A stretch of 64,000 nucleotides of DNA from Virgisporangium ochraceum (GTDB lineage: Bacteria > Actinomycetota > Actinomycetes > Mycobacteriales > Micromonosporaceae). The stretch spans positions 62,001 to 126,000 of the forward strand of contig NZ_BOPH01000129.1 of NCBI RefSeq assembly GCF_016863655.1, written 5' to 3'. Below are positions 8,437 through 15,868 of this stretch, piece by piece (the stretch's first letter is position 1; every line of letters starts with the position of its first letter). The notes under the pieces were generated by a model. The model ran no database searches. It saw nothing but the letters and a program-made list of their open reading frames with translations, and was not told the origin of the DNA. The position numbers and the translations under genes were made by a program.

Positions 8437-9447
8437 TCAGGTGACCGTCGGCGGGCGGGTCAGCGGGTCGTCAGCGAGGAAGACATGCTCGTCGATGCGG
8501 TGCGCCGGCAGTCCGTTGACGAGCGCGGTGACCAGGAGCCGCGCCATCCCGTACTCCGGGTCGGCGTCGAGGGCGCGTTCCAGGGCGATATTGGCGACGG
8601 AGCCGTTGCCCATGCGCCACGCGGCGAAGGCGAGCAGGGTCGCCGGTGCGGCGGCGAGCGCCGGTTCGGCGCGCCGGGTCAGGTCCGTCCACAGGGTGAC
8701 ATGGCCGTCGTGGCCGTGGGTGCGTCGGAAGACGTAATCGCGGACCGTGACGCGGGTGAGCAGGACGGTGAACCAGGCGGCCTCGTCGTCGGTCAGCCGG
8801 TCGCCGTTGTTGTGCCGTTCGTACGCGGTGGCGGCGGCGTGCCGGCCGGCCTTGTCGACGATGTCGTCCGGGTCGTCGGCGCGGGCGGTGATGTGCCGGA
8901 GCCGGTGCCATGCCCGCAGGGTCGCCGCGTGCATTGCCGCTCGATCCTGGCCGGTGACCGGTTTGAACTGCTCGACGAGGGCAGCCCGGTTGGGTAGGGC
9001 GGCGGATCCGGCGTGAACCATGGCGGCGACCGTCGTGGTGGTGGCGTCGAACGGGATCCCGTCGGCGACGCCTTCGGCCGGCTGTCGGGGGTGGTACCTA
9101 CCCTCGGCGACACAGATTGCCTCCACGACGGCGATGTCGTGGGAGGTAAGGAATCCGTGCAGCGTGTCGATGGCTGGCGTCATGTGCTGGAGGTCGCCGT
9201 AGCCGATGACGGCGGCGGAGTCGATGTTGGCGTTGCCGATCGGCCCGGCGAGGTCGTCGACCGCGGCCTGCAGCTCATGCGTCGTGGAGAGGTCTCCGAG
9301 AGGGCTGCCGGCGGTCATCACGATGTTGCTGGCACGCATTCCGACGACGATGACGTCACCGGCGGTCGGTACGAAGCCGAGCAGATGAGGGACGAGGGCG
9401 ATGAGGTCGACGGGTCCGCGGATCGTGATCTGAGAGGGTTCGGACAT
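8437..9447 (-). CDS. DUF4192 family protein
   Basis: A 336-residue soluble protein. The ATG at 9447 has GGAAGGA five bases upstream. The N-terminus (ITIRGPVDLIALVPHLLGFV then PTAGDVIVVGM) and the paired alternating-sheet repeats that follow (SAAVIGYGD, AICVAEGRYH) are typical of DUF4192. Later segments LLAFAAWRMGNGSVANIALE and ALDADPEYGMARLL form the conserved family C-terminus. The function is unknown; the family is nearly restricted to Actinobacteria and is frequent on plasmids and conjugative elements. Confidence 0.88.
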   Translation of the reverse strand: MSEPSQITIRGPVDLIALVPHLLGFVPTAGDVIVVGMRASNIVMTAGSPLGDLSTTHELQAAVDDLAGPIGNANIDSAAVIGYGDLQHMTPAIDTLHGFLTSHDIAVVEAICVAEGRYHPRQPAEGVADGIPFDATTTTVAAMVHAGSAALPNRAALVEQFKPVTGQDRAAMHAATLRAWHRLRHITARADDPDDIVDKAGRHAAATAYERHNNGDRLTDDEAAWFTVLLTRVTVRDYVFRRTHGHDGHVTLWTDLTRRAEPALAAAPATLLAFAAWRMGNGSVANIALERALDADPEYGMARLLVTALVNGLPAHRIDEHVFLADDPLTRPPTVT

Positions 9448-9477
9448 TGCGTTCCTTCCGGATGTGGGCATGCCGGT

Positions 9478-9507
9478 GGCCCGCCACTGGGAGCCCAGGG
9501 GCGGGCC
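9478..9507 (-). terminator. Intergenic hairpin ahead of the DUF4192 gene
   Basis: GGCCCGCC pairs with GGCGGGCC; the 14-base interval contains a nested CTGGG/CCCAG pair. It lies in the gap between the small winged-helix gene and the DUF4192 start, just before the ribosome binding site in the leftward direction. Confidence 0.5.
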
Positions 9508-9541
9508 GGGCGATGCTCGTGGATGACGTGCTGGTGTCGCG

Positions 9542-9835
9542 CTACTCGGATGCCGGTGCTGCTTGGTAGCGGTCGGGCCGGTGCCGGGTCTGGACGGCTT
9601 GTCCTACGGCGACCCAGTGCCGGCAGGCCTTGCTGATCGGGGCGCGTGAGTTGGGTCGCCGCAACACGTTGGCGAGTTCAGCGGGGCTGAAGTCGGTGTT
9701 CGGATGGGTACGGAGGTGGTCGAGGACGGCTTGCCGGAGTGCGCCTCTGGGTAGCCGAGATTGCTCGCCGGCCCGTCTGTCGGTTCGCGAACTGCCGAGG
9801 TCGGCTCCGGCGCGGCGGTAGGGTCGCGCCCTCAT
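9542..9835 (-). CDS. Small winged-helix-like protein
   Basis: A 97-residue basic protein with ATG at 9835 and GGGAAG upstream. Residues 30-90 read as a winged helix: ALRQAVLDHLRTHPNTDFSP is helix 1 and the turn, AELANVLRRPNSRAPISKAC the recognition region, and GQAVQTRHRPDRYQ the wing. This suggests a DNA-binding regulator or accessory factor of the conjugative element. It follows the GGDEF gene by 24 bases and is probably cotranscribed with it. No exact family is recognised. Confidence 0.6.
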   Translation of the reverse strand: MRARPYRRAGADLGSSRTDRRAGEQSRLPRGALRQAVLDHLRTHPNTDFSPAELANVLRRPNSRAPISKACRHWVAVGQAVQTRHRPDRYQAAPASE

Positions 9836-9859
9836 GATGTCTTCCCGTCGGTGATCCGG

Positions 9860-10891
9860 TCAGCCGCCATGATCACCCTCGGTCTGGCAGATGGAGCAGG
9901 CAGAGCCGCCGATGCTGCCCGGGGAGGCACAGCTCGAGTCGTCCTGTTGGGGATCGACGACCCGGCCCAGCCTGGCCGCAAGTCGGCTGTACTCGGCATG
10001 ACGGCTGCCGGCGTTGAGGTCTCGGGCCAGTGCTACGGCTTGGTGGACCAGGCGCGCGTCGGTGATGGACAGCAGGAAAGTCAGCAGATCGTCGGGCTCC
10101 GGATGCCACGTGTCATATCCAGTCGATGGGTCGATGTCGCGTCGGCGTAGGAGTGGCCGCGTTCCGTCAGCGTTGGGCTCGCCGTGCAGGGCCGGGTCCC
10201 AGATGCGGATCTGGTTGCCGCCGGCCTCTTTCGCCGCGTACATCGCGACGTCGGCCCGGGTCCGGGCACGTCGCGCGTCACCTGCGTGGCCGCTGTTGCT
10301 GGCGATTCCGATGCTGGCTCGTGGCTGCACCCGGCGGCCGGCGATGACGGCCGGGCCGGCCATGGCCGCGCCGATCGCCGTCGCCAGGCCTTCGGCGTCG
10401 GTACCGGGCACGACGATGGTGAACTCGTCCCCGCCTTGGCGGACCAGACATCCGCCGGCCGGAACGGCTCGGGCGAGCCGGTACGCGACGGCCGACAGGT
10501 ACCGGTCGCCGGCGGCGTGCCCGAAGTTCGCGTTAATGGCGTGGAGGCCGTCGACGTCCGCCAGCGCGACGGTGACCAGTTCGCCGGAGCGGGTGGCGTC
10601 GTCGAGCCGGGCCTCGACGACGGCCCGGGTCGGCAGTCCGGTCAGCGGGTCGCGCAGGGCGCGGTCGACGCGGGCGTGTGCCCAGGCCCGCCAGTGGACG
10701 GTCGCGATGACGAATCCGGACGCGAACGCGGCACCACCGGCCGCGACAGGCGTACACACCGGCCCGCCGTAACCGGTCATGATGGCTGCGCCCGCGACCA
10801 CCGCTGCGATACCGGCGACGGCGATCTCCACCAGCGCCGTGGCCCAACGTGTTGTCGATCCGGTTTCGGAGCGAGCCGCCTGGGCCTTCAC
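9860..10891 (-). CDS. Membrane-anchored GGDEF-domain protein
   Basis: A 343-residue protein starting at GTG 10891, whose first bases overlap the stop of the FAD gene as GTGA. Residues 15-60 contain two membrane segments (EIAVAGIAAVVAGAAIMTGY and VAAGGAAFASGFVIATVHW). A GGDEF domain follows: RDPLTGLPTR, VALADVDGLHAINANFGHAA, and RQGGDEFTIVV with an intact GGDEF active site. RARTRADVAMYAAKEAGGNQ is the conserved end of the domain. It should make cyclic di-GMP. The C-terminal 100 residues have no named domain; the last 35 carry a short Cys cluster (C-x8-C-x2-C). Diguanylate cyclase-like genes inside a conjugation operon are unusual cargo. Confidence 0.88.
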   Translation of the reverse strand: MKAQAARSETGSTTRWATALVEIAVAGIAAVVAGAAIMTGYGGPVCTPVAAGGAAFASGFVIATVHWRAWAHARVDRALRDPLTGLPTRAVVEARLDDATRSGELVTVALADVDGLHAINANFGHAAGDRYLSAVAYRLARAVPAGGCLVRQGGDEFTIVVPGTDAEGLATAIGAAMAGPAVIAGRRVQPRASIGIASNSGHAGDARRARTRADVAMYAAKEAGGNQIRIWDPALHGEPNADGTRPLLRRRDIDPSTGYDTWHPEPDDLLTFLLSITDARLVHQAVALARDLNAGSRHAEYSRLAARLGRVVDPQQDDSSCASPGSIGGSACSICQTEGDHGG

Positions 10892-12081
10892 CGGTGGCTC
10901 CCTGCGATCGCTGGCACCGTGGCTTCTGGAGCTGGTCTGGTGTTCGCGCCTACGCCGAGGCCGAGTCGGCCTCCGATGACCGGTCCGAGCCGGACCGAGG
11001 CGACCGCGGCGGGCAGGTGCCGACGTTGCCAGCCGGTCAGTGCCCCGCCGAGATCGGCGCCGTACTTCGCGACCTGGGTCAGCGCGGCGACGAGCCCGGC
11101 TGCCTGTTCGATGCCGTTGTTGACCCCACGTGCGGTGTGTGGTCGCACCGGAGCCAGCGCGTCGCCGAGCAGGGCGGCGTAGCCGTCTCCGACCGGCCAC
11201 ACCATCTGCCGTGGAGGCTCGATGTCGGCGACAGCGACCGCCGTACGCACCGTGGTGGTGTGCACGACGGCTGCCTGAGCCGCCGTCAGGGTGCCGGCAG
11301 CCGCGACGTCGACGTGATCGCGTGCCTCAGGTCCGACGTGGTGAGGCAGGACGAACGGGCGCCGCTGCGGCGAGGCGCCGAACAGGCGGGTGTACTCCGC
11401 CGGTGTGGCGTCGAGGTAGAGCGTCCAGTCGGCGCCGTCGGGCAGCGGCGCGACGTTGAACTGTACGCCGGGGCAGGGTTCGAACCGTTCGAAGTGGGCC
11501 AGACCCGCGACGGTGGGCGCCGTTCCACGGTGTGCGACGTATCCGGCGTAGCGCATCCGCCGGTCGGGTTCCAGCAGCGCCCGGCCGGTCGAGGCGCGAC
11601 CGTCGGCGAACACCACGACATCGGCCCGACTTACCGAGCCGTCCGCGAAGTGCAAAGTAGGCATGCCGTGGTTCGTGCGCAGGTCCGTCACCCGGTGGCC
11701 GGAGTGGACGACGGCCGGGGGCAGGCGGCGTGCGAGTGCGGTGTGCAGCAGCGGCCAGGTTGTGTAGCGGCCCGGGTAGACCCGATGGGTCGTCTCGGTC
11801 CGGCCGTCCCGGATCCGGGTGTGGACAATGCGTTCGGATCGGACGTGGACGAACTCGGACTGGTCGACGCCGAGGCGGTCGAGCACGTCCAGCGTCGAGT
11901 GTTCGACGGTGAGCAGCCCACCGGTCTGCGGGCGCGCGTCGGGGACGGCTTCGTAGACCGTCACGTGCTCGAATCCGGCCTGCAGCAACAGCAGTGCTGT
12001 CGCCGGGCCGGTCAGGGATCCACCGACAACGGCGACTGACAGTCGTCGCGGGCCGGTGGGGTGATGGTGTTCGGTGCCCAT
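10888..12081 (-). CDS. FAD-dependent monooxygenase-like protein
   Basis: A 397-residue protein; ATG 12081 is set by AAGGAGG six bases upstream. The N-terminus has the Rossmann FAD motif (VAVVGGSLTGPATALLLLQA, a G-G-S-x-x-G variant of GxGxxG) and an acidic residue at the end of strand 2 (VTVYEA). A conserved aspartate segment occurs near the middle (ADVVVFADG) and the group A hydroxylase GD motif near the end (LLGDALAPVRPHTARGVNNG). It therefore resembles PHBH-type flavin hydroxylases. The substrate is unknown. It sits between the AAA ATPase and GGDEF genes of the conjugative run and overlaps the latter by 4 bases. Confidence 0.85.
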   Translation of the reverse strand: MGTEHHHPTGPRRLSVAVVGGSLTGPATALLLLQAGFEHVTVYEAVPDARPQTGGLLTVEHSTLDVLDRLGVDQSEFVHVRSERIVHTRIRDGRTETTHRVYPGRYTTWPLLHTALARRLPPAVVHSGHRVTDLRTNHGMPTLHFADGSVSRADVVVFADGRASTGRALLEPDRRMRYAGYVAHRGTAPTVAGLAHFERFEPCPGVQFNVAPLPDGADWTLYLDATPAEYTRLFGASPQRRPFVLPHHVGPEARDHVDVAAAGTLTAAQAAVVHTTTVRTAVAVADIEPPRQMVWPVGDGYAALLGDALAPVRPHTARGVNNGIEQAAGLVAALTQVAKYGADLGGALTGWQRRHLPAAVASVRLGPVIGGRLGLGVGANTRPAPEATVPAIAGSHR

Positions 12082-12105
12082 CTCGGGCCTCCTTCGCAGA
12101 TGAAG

Positions 12106-12139
12106 GAACCCGGGCAGGCCAGCGGCCGTGCCCGGGTTC
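12106..12139 (-). terminator. 11-bp perfect hairpin ahead of the FAD gene
   Basis: GAACCCGGGCA pairs with TGCCCGGGTTC around a 12-base loop. It lies in the 190-base gap between the AAA ATPase stop and the FAD gene start; read leftward it ends in CCTTCATCTG and then runs into the ribosome binding site. Confidence 0.55.
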
Positions 12140-12272
12140 ACAAGAGGGTTGTGTGCCGGGTACGGCCGGACCGCGCCATTTATGGCCGATCACAGCGGTA
12201 CGGGTCGTGCGGTCGGGACGTCAGCCGGTCAGGTCAGCGCCTCGTGCGTCTGCTTGACCGGATGGGGACGGG

Positions 12273-13781
12273 TCAGGTGTTGCGGAGTTCGCCGTTCAGG
12301 TCGGCCTTCTCCGGGTCCATCAGGTAGGCGTCCGGGATCGGGTCGTCCTCTCGGTGGACCCAGCCGTAGCCGTCGAGGCTGCCGCGCATGATGCTGCGGA
12401 ATGTCGCGTCGAGCGTCGGCGTCGGTTCGCCTTCGGTGGCCGCCTCCATCGCGCGGAGCTGCGCGTTCAGCGTCTCGGCGGCGGCGACGAGCTCGTCGGT
12501 GGACAGGGTGTAGATGCGGCCGTGCCGGGTGATGGCCAGTGTCCGGGCCCGGTCGACGGCCTCGCGGACGAACGCGGGGAAGAACCCGGCCATGGCCTTG
12601 GCAACCTGCGCGTAGTCGGTGTCCGGGTCGAGTTTCCGATCGCCGACGACGGCCTTGATCAGCCGCTCGACACCGGCGGCGTCGAGGGCGGCGATCTCGA
12701 TGACCGCGTCGAACCGGCCGGGCCGCAGCATGCCTTTGTGGATGCGGTCCAGGTGGTTCGTCGTGACCACCAGCATGATCTCCGACCCCTTGGACGTGGC
12801 CCCGTCCAGCGCCTCCAGCAACCGCGACACCTTCTCCGTGTCGCCGGTCGAGGTCTCGTTGTCGATGTCCTCGATGAACAGCACGGCCGGCTGGTAGAGC
12901 CGGGCGGTGCGCAGTGTGTCCTCGATGGAGTCCCGGCCGGCTTTGGCGAACACGGCCGTCCAGCCGTGCTCGACCGCCAGTTGTGCGGTCACCAGTCCGG
13001 CCGAGGTCTTGCCGGTGCCATACGGGCCGTGCAGGAGGACGGCCCGCTTCAACGGGATCCGTTCGGCGCGCAGGTCGTCGGCGTGCCGTAGCGGCGCCCA
13101 CAGCGTGTTCTCCAGCAGCCTGCTGGCGGCAGTGGAGAACACGATCTCGGCCGGGTCGAACCCGGTCAGATCGATGAACTGCGGCGCGTTCGCGCCGACG
13201 ATGGCCGAACCGCGGTAGATGCTGCCGCCGGCAAGTTCGGAGTCGATGTCGGCGAACAGGGCGTCGATCTCGGCGGCGAACCGGCGCGGGCCGGTGACGA
13301 CGAGTCCGAAGATGTTGCCGTACTCCCGTTCGGAGGCCTCGTGCGCGATCAGCGACACGCCCTTCAGCGCAGGCAACGACAGCCGGCCTTCGGGCACCTG
13401 CGCCTTTGCCGTCGTGCTGATGTCGATGGTGCGCAGCTGCGGCGGTTCGCTGCCGAACATGTGCATCGTCCGTTCGCCGAACGCGCCGCCGTAGCGGCGC
13501 TTGAGCACGGACAGCAGGGCGTGGGCGCCGTCGTTGAACCGGTACGGGTAGACGCGGTGCCAGCGGGTCTCGGTGCCGGCCTCCCGCTCGGCCCGGTCGA
13601 TGATGTCGCGGGCGGCCTCGTAGGTGGTGCCGGTGGGGACGAGGATCTTGGTCCCGTCGTAGAACTCGACTCCCTCCCCGGCGACCATCGCCGTGCTGCC
13701 GCTCATCCGGTCGGCCAGCACCTTCAGCAGGTCCTCCGCGCTGACGCCCAGGTCGGGCATCGTGGTGTTCCGGTCTGTCAT
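12273..13781 (-). CDS. AAA+ ATPase of the conjugative element
   Basis: A 502-residue soluble protein. ATG 13781 overlaps the upstream stop as ATGA, and AAAGGACC lies nearby. Residues 1-240 have no named domain. The AAA+ core is clear: Walker A GPYGTGKT at 252-259, Walker B VLFIEDID at 299-306, sensor 1 VVTTNHLDRI, and an arginine-finger stretch GMLRPGRFD. The Walker B and LRPGRFD block is of the FtsH/Cdc48 (classic AAA) type. The C-terminal 90 residues may bind partners. Such ATPases recur in actinobacterial integrative elements, with no assigned role; remodelling of a transfer or replication complex is possible. Confidence 0.88.
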   Translation of the reverse strand: MTDRNTTMPDLGVSAEDLLKVLADRMSGSTAMVAGEGVEFYDGTKILVPTGTTYEAARDIIDRAEREAGTETRWHRVYPYRFNDGAHALLSVLKRRYGGAFGERTMHMFGSEPPQLRTIDISTTAKAQVPEGRLSLPALKGVSLIAHEASEREYGNIFGLVVTGPRRFAAEIDALFADIDSELAGGSIYRGSAIVGANAPQFIDLTGFDPAEIVFSTAASRLLENTLWAPLRHADDLRAERIPLKRAVLLHGPYGTGKTSAGLVTAQLAVEHGWTAVFAKAGRDSIEDTLRTARLYQPAVLFIEDIDNETSTGDTEKVSRLLEALDGATSKGSEIMLVVTTNHLDRIHKGMLRPGRFDAVIEIAALDAAGVERLIKAVVGDRKLDPDTDYAQVAKAMAGFFPAFVREAVDRARTLAITRHGRIYTLSTDELVAAAETLNAQLRAMEAATEGEPTPTLDATFRSIMRGSLDGYGWVHREDDPIPDAYLMDPEKADLNGELRNT

Positions 13782-14068
13782 CGCTGGTCCTTTCTGTTGT
13801 CGCCGCACGAGGTGCGCGGCGCGGGATTGTTCTCGGACGCAGCGCCGTCGGTGGCGGCGTCCGGATCGGCGGGGGGCAGGGTGCATGGCCCGCCGAGTTG
13901 GGCGATCTGGATCGGCAGCGCACTGACGTCACCGACCCGACGCGCGTAGTCGATGTGTTCGGCGACCGCTCTGCGGGTGGTGGCGTCGACGGCGCAGTGG
14001 ATGAGGTGGCGGCAGCCGGCCTGGGCGGTGCGGTGCGCCGCCGTGTCGAACCTGCTCCAGTCACTCAT
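13778..14068 (-). CDS. Small hypothetical protein coupled to the AAA ATPase
   Basis: A 96-residue protein. ATG 14068 overlaps the stop of an 18-codon upstream frame (ATGA), and its own stop overlaps the AAA ATPase start. The N-terminal half is helical with conserved-looking CRHLIHCAVDATTRRAVAEH; the C-terminal half is Pro/Asp/Asn-rich and likely disordered. No family is recognised. Its position suggests a partner of the AAA ATPase. Confidence 0.6.
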   Translation of the reverse strand: MSDWSRFDTAAHRTAQAGCRHLIHCAVDATTRRAVAEHIDYARRVGDVSALPIQIAQLGGPCTLPPADPDAATDGAASENNPAPRTSCGDNRKDQR

Positions 14069-14121
14069 CGGATCGCCCGCCTCAGCCGCGGGTGCGGTGG
14101 CGGTGGTCTTCGACCCGTCAT
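14065..14121 (-). CDS. Possible 18-residue leader peptide with a polyproline run
   Basis: ATG 14121 has a perfect GGAGG at 14130-14134, eight bases upstream. The peptide MTGRRPPPPHPRLRRAIR ends in a stop that overlaps the next start (ATGA). Four consecutive prolines plus arginine clusters are the kind of sequence that slows ribosomes, so this could couple or attenuate translation of the 96-residue protein and the AAA ATPase. A perfect hairpin lies 11 bases upstream of the GGAGG. No homology could be used because of its size. Confidence 0.45.
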   Translation of the reverse strand: MTGRRPPPPHPRLRRAIR

Positions 14122-14144
14122 GATCAGGACCTCCATACGGAAAG

Positions 14145-14167
14145 GGCCACACCGCAGCGGTGTGGCC
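14145..14167 (-). terminator. 10-bp perfect hairpin ahead of the leader peptide
   Basis: GGCCACACCG pairs with CGGTGTGGCC around loop CAG, in the gap after the 191-residue gene. Read leftward it is followed by CTTTCC and then the GGAGG of the 18-residue frame. Confidence 0.55.
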
Positions 14168-14216
14168 GGCGACTGGCATTGGGCGGCGGGCCGTCCGAGG
14201 CCTACTGCGCGTTCGT

Positions 14217-14792
14217 TCAGGTCTGCGTGCGGGTGATCATTCGGGCCGGTCCGGGGCGGACCTGAACGTCGAGGAGGAACAGCCACCGGCGACGGCCGCG
14301 GTGCACGGCGATGCTGAGGTCGTCGCGGTGCAGCTCGGGATCGATGAGGGAGTCCGACATGTTGTCCGCTCGCCACTGCAGCCGGATGACGTCGCCGACC
14401 CGCAGGAACATCGCGATCGAGTGCCAGATCTCGTCGAGCTCGGCCGCGCTGATCCTCGCGAACGCCGTGGCCCCCGGCAGGTGCCGGTCGTGCCACCGTT
14501 GTCGGTCGTCGAAGCCGGCGATGTCGCCGCTGACGTCGATGCGCCGACGCCGGTCGAGCGCGTCCGCGTCGGGGAACAGCCGCTGCTCCATCGCCGTGTA
14601 GAGGCGCGGCTCGGTGATCGAGGGCGATTCCAGCCCGGCGTCGATCCACGAACCGGTCGTGCTGCTGTGGAACGTCACGTTGTCTGCCCGTGGTAAAGCC
14701 TGCACATCTCCGACGAACAGGGGCCTGACGGGGTCGAGGTCGTCGCCGGACAGCGTCCGGTGATGGTGTTCGACGGGTCGTTGGTCGGTCAT
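14217..14792 (-). CDS. Hypothetical protein of the conjugative run
   Basis: A 191-residue soluble protein with ATG 14792 and AGAGGAA upstream. It starts with a His-containing segment (TDQRPVEHHHRTLSGDDLDP) and has an alpha/beta look with FLRVGDVIRLQWRADN and RGRRRWLFLLDVQVRPG near the end. No motif is recognised. The upstream gene stops 22 bases before it, so they are probably cotranscribed. Confidence 0.6.
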   Translation of the reverse strand: MTDQRPVEHHHRTLSGDDLDPVRPLFVGDVQALPRADNVTFHSSTTGSWIDAGLESPSITEPRLYTAMEQRLFPDADALDRRRRIDVSGDIAGFDDRQRWHDRHLPGATAFARISAAELDEIWHSIAMFLRVGDVIRLQWRADNMSDSLIDPELHRDDLSIAVHRGRRRWLFLLDVQVRPGPARMITRTQT

Positions 14793-14814
14793 CGATGCAT
14801 TCCTCTCGTGATGG

Positions 14815-15306
14815 TCACTGGCGGATGCGCCAGTCCTGGCGGAGCTTGTGCCGCAGCTCGGTTTCCAGGTCGTCGATCTGGGTTGCGGAGATCGCCTCGT
14901 AGTGCGTCCGCATGTCCGCCAGCGCGGCGGGTCGCAGGCCTGCCTGACTCCACATGCGCGCGTACAGGCCGGCGGCGTGGGTCGGTAGTGGCACCTCGAG
15001 GCTGACCTCGGACAGCACCGCACAGCACTCGGCCGCGGTCCCCGGCCGGGTGTCGTCGCCCGTGGCGAGCCGGTCGAGGATTTCGACGCAGTGCGCCCGG
15101 TACAGGTCCTCGGTGCGAAACAGCGAATGTGTCGGCGCGAGCAGCCGGAAGCTTGCGTCGACGGCAGCGGCGGCGTCGGGATGCCGCGCCGCCGCGGCGG
15201 CAATCTCTTCGTCTGCCCACCGCAGTGGACCGGAGAGCTCCTGCATCGCCTGCTGGACGTCGGAGACGAGCGCCTGCAGGACGTCGGAGAGCTCGGTCGG
15301 CTTCAC
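14815..15306 (-). CDS. Hypothetical helical protein
   Basis: A 163-residue protein; GTG 15306 is preceded by GGAGGTGCCC and overlaps the upstream stop as GTGA. It is mostly helical, with LSDVLQALVSDVQQAMQELS at the start and a C-terminal charged helix (IDDLETELRHKLRQDWRIRQ). No family recognised. Context: between two other unknown genes upstream of the AAA ATPase. Confidence 0.6.
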   Translation of the reverse strand: MKPTELSDVLQALVSDVQQAMQELSGPLRWADEEIAAAAARHPDAAAAVDASFRLLAPTHSLFRTEDLYRAHCVEILDRLATGDDTRPGTAAECCAVLSEVSLEVPLPTHAAGLYARMWSQAGLRPAALADMRTHYEAISATQIDDLETELRHKLRQDWRIRQ

Positions 15307-15449
15307 CGGGCACCTCCGTCCGGCAGCATTCCGTCGGGCGGGGCTGTAGCGACCGGACGTGCGCTGGCGGGATGGACGTTGGTGGCGGTCCGGATCAGGC
15401 GGATGCGGATCCGGTGACTCTGGATCGGATGGTTGCGCGATGTGCGCAT
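15303..15449 (-). CDS. Possible 48-residue basic protein
   Basis: ATG 15449 has GGAAGGAG about ten bases upstream, and the stop overlaps the next GTG start (GTGA), the arrangement used throughout this operon. The product (beginning MRTSRNHPIQSHRIRIRLIR) is very basic with no domain. The overlap and ribosome binding site are the only support. Confidence 0.4.
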   Translation of the reverse strand: MRTSRNHPIQSHRIRIRLIRTATNVHPASARPVATAPPDGMLPDGGAR

Positions 15450-15868
15450 GGTGGTTGGACTCCTTCCGTCGACTGGGACGCGCGTCGCTGAACCCGAATC
15501 GGGCATTGCCTGCGACGGCTGCGAGAGGACCCTGCATCGTGGTGCCGGTGAGATCGGCAGGCGTCGTCGGCGTTGGAAGAGCCGATGAGATGCTGGCGGT
15601 ACTGCGTGGGCGAGGCGGGCGGACGGGGTACTGGTCGCGGCCGACCGGCCTGAGACGGCGGGTGGGCGAGTTGCGACTGTCCGGTCCGGCGGGCCATGGC
15701 CCGGGTGGAACGAAATGGTGTCAAGAGACGCTACGACCGTAGCCGGTCCACCCAACTGGGCCTCGCCGCCGCAACAGTCCTGACCTGCACGGTTGGGCTC
15801 TGCCGCCGCCCTCGGCCGTGCGAGTTGGGCCAGTTGGGTGACGGGACGCCGGCGGGATCCAGCCTGGC
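15450..15868. promoter_or_regulatory. Intergenic region with TTGGG motifs
   Basis: About 420 bases without a supported gene, between the replication-relaxation gene stop and the next small gene. It contains CACCCAACTGGG near 15749-15760, GGTTGGGC at 15791 and a direct pair AGTTGGG at 15823-15829 and 15832-15838. The same half-site recurs at 23.79, 24.70 and 25.83-25.97 kb, in other start regions of the element, so it may bind an element-encoded regulator. Confidence 0.5.

Noticed and set aside
7444-8997. A 517-codon plus-strand frame over the DUF2637 and DUF4192 genes.
   Set aside because: High-GC antisense frame; composition is Gly/Arg/Val shadow, and both minus-strand genes have family signatures and ribosome binding sites.
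12229-14064. A long minus-strand frame parallel to the AAA ATPase gene.
   Set aside because: It is Arg/Pro-rich and lies in another frame over the ATPase, whose Walker motifs are intact.
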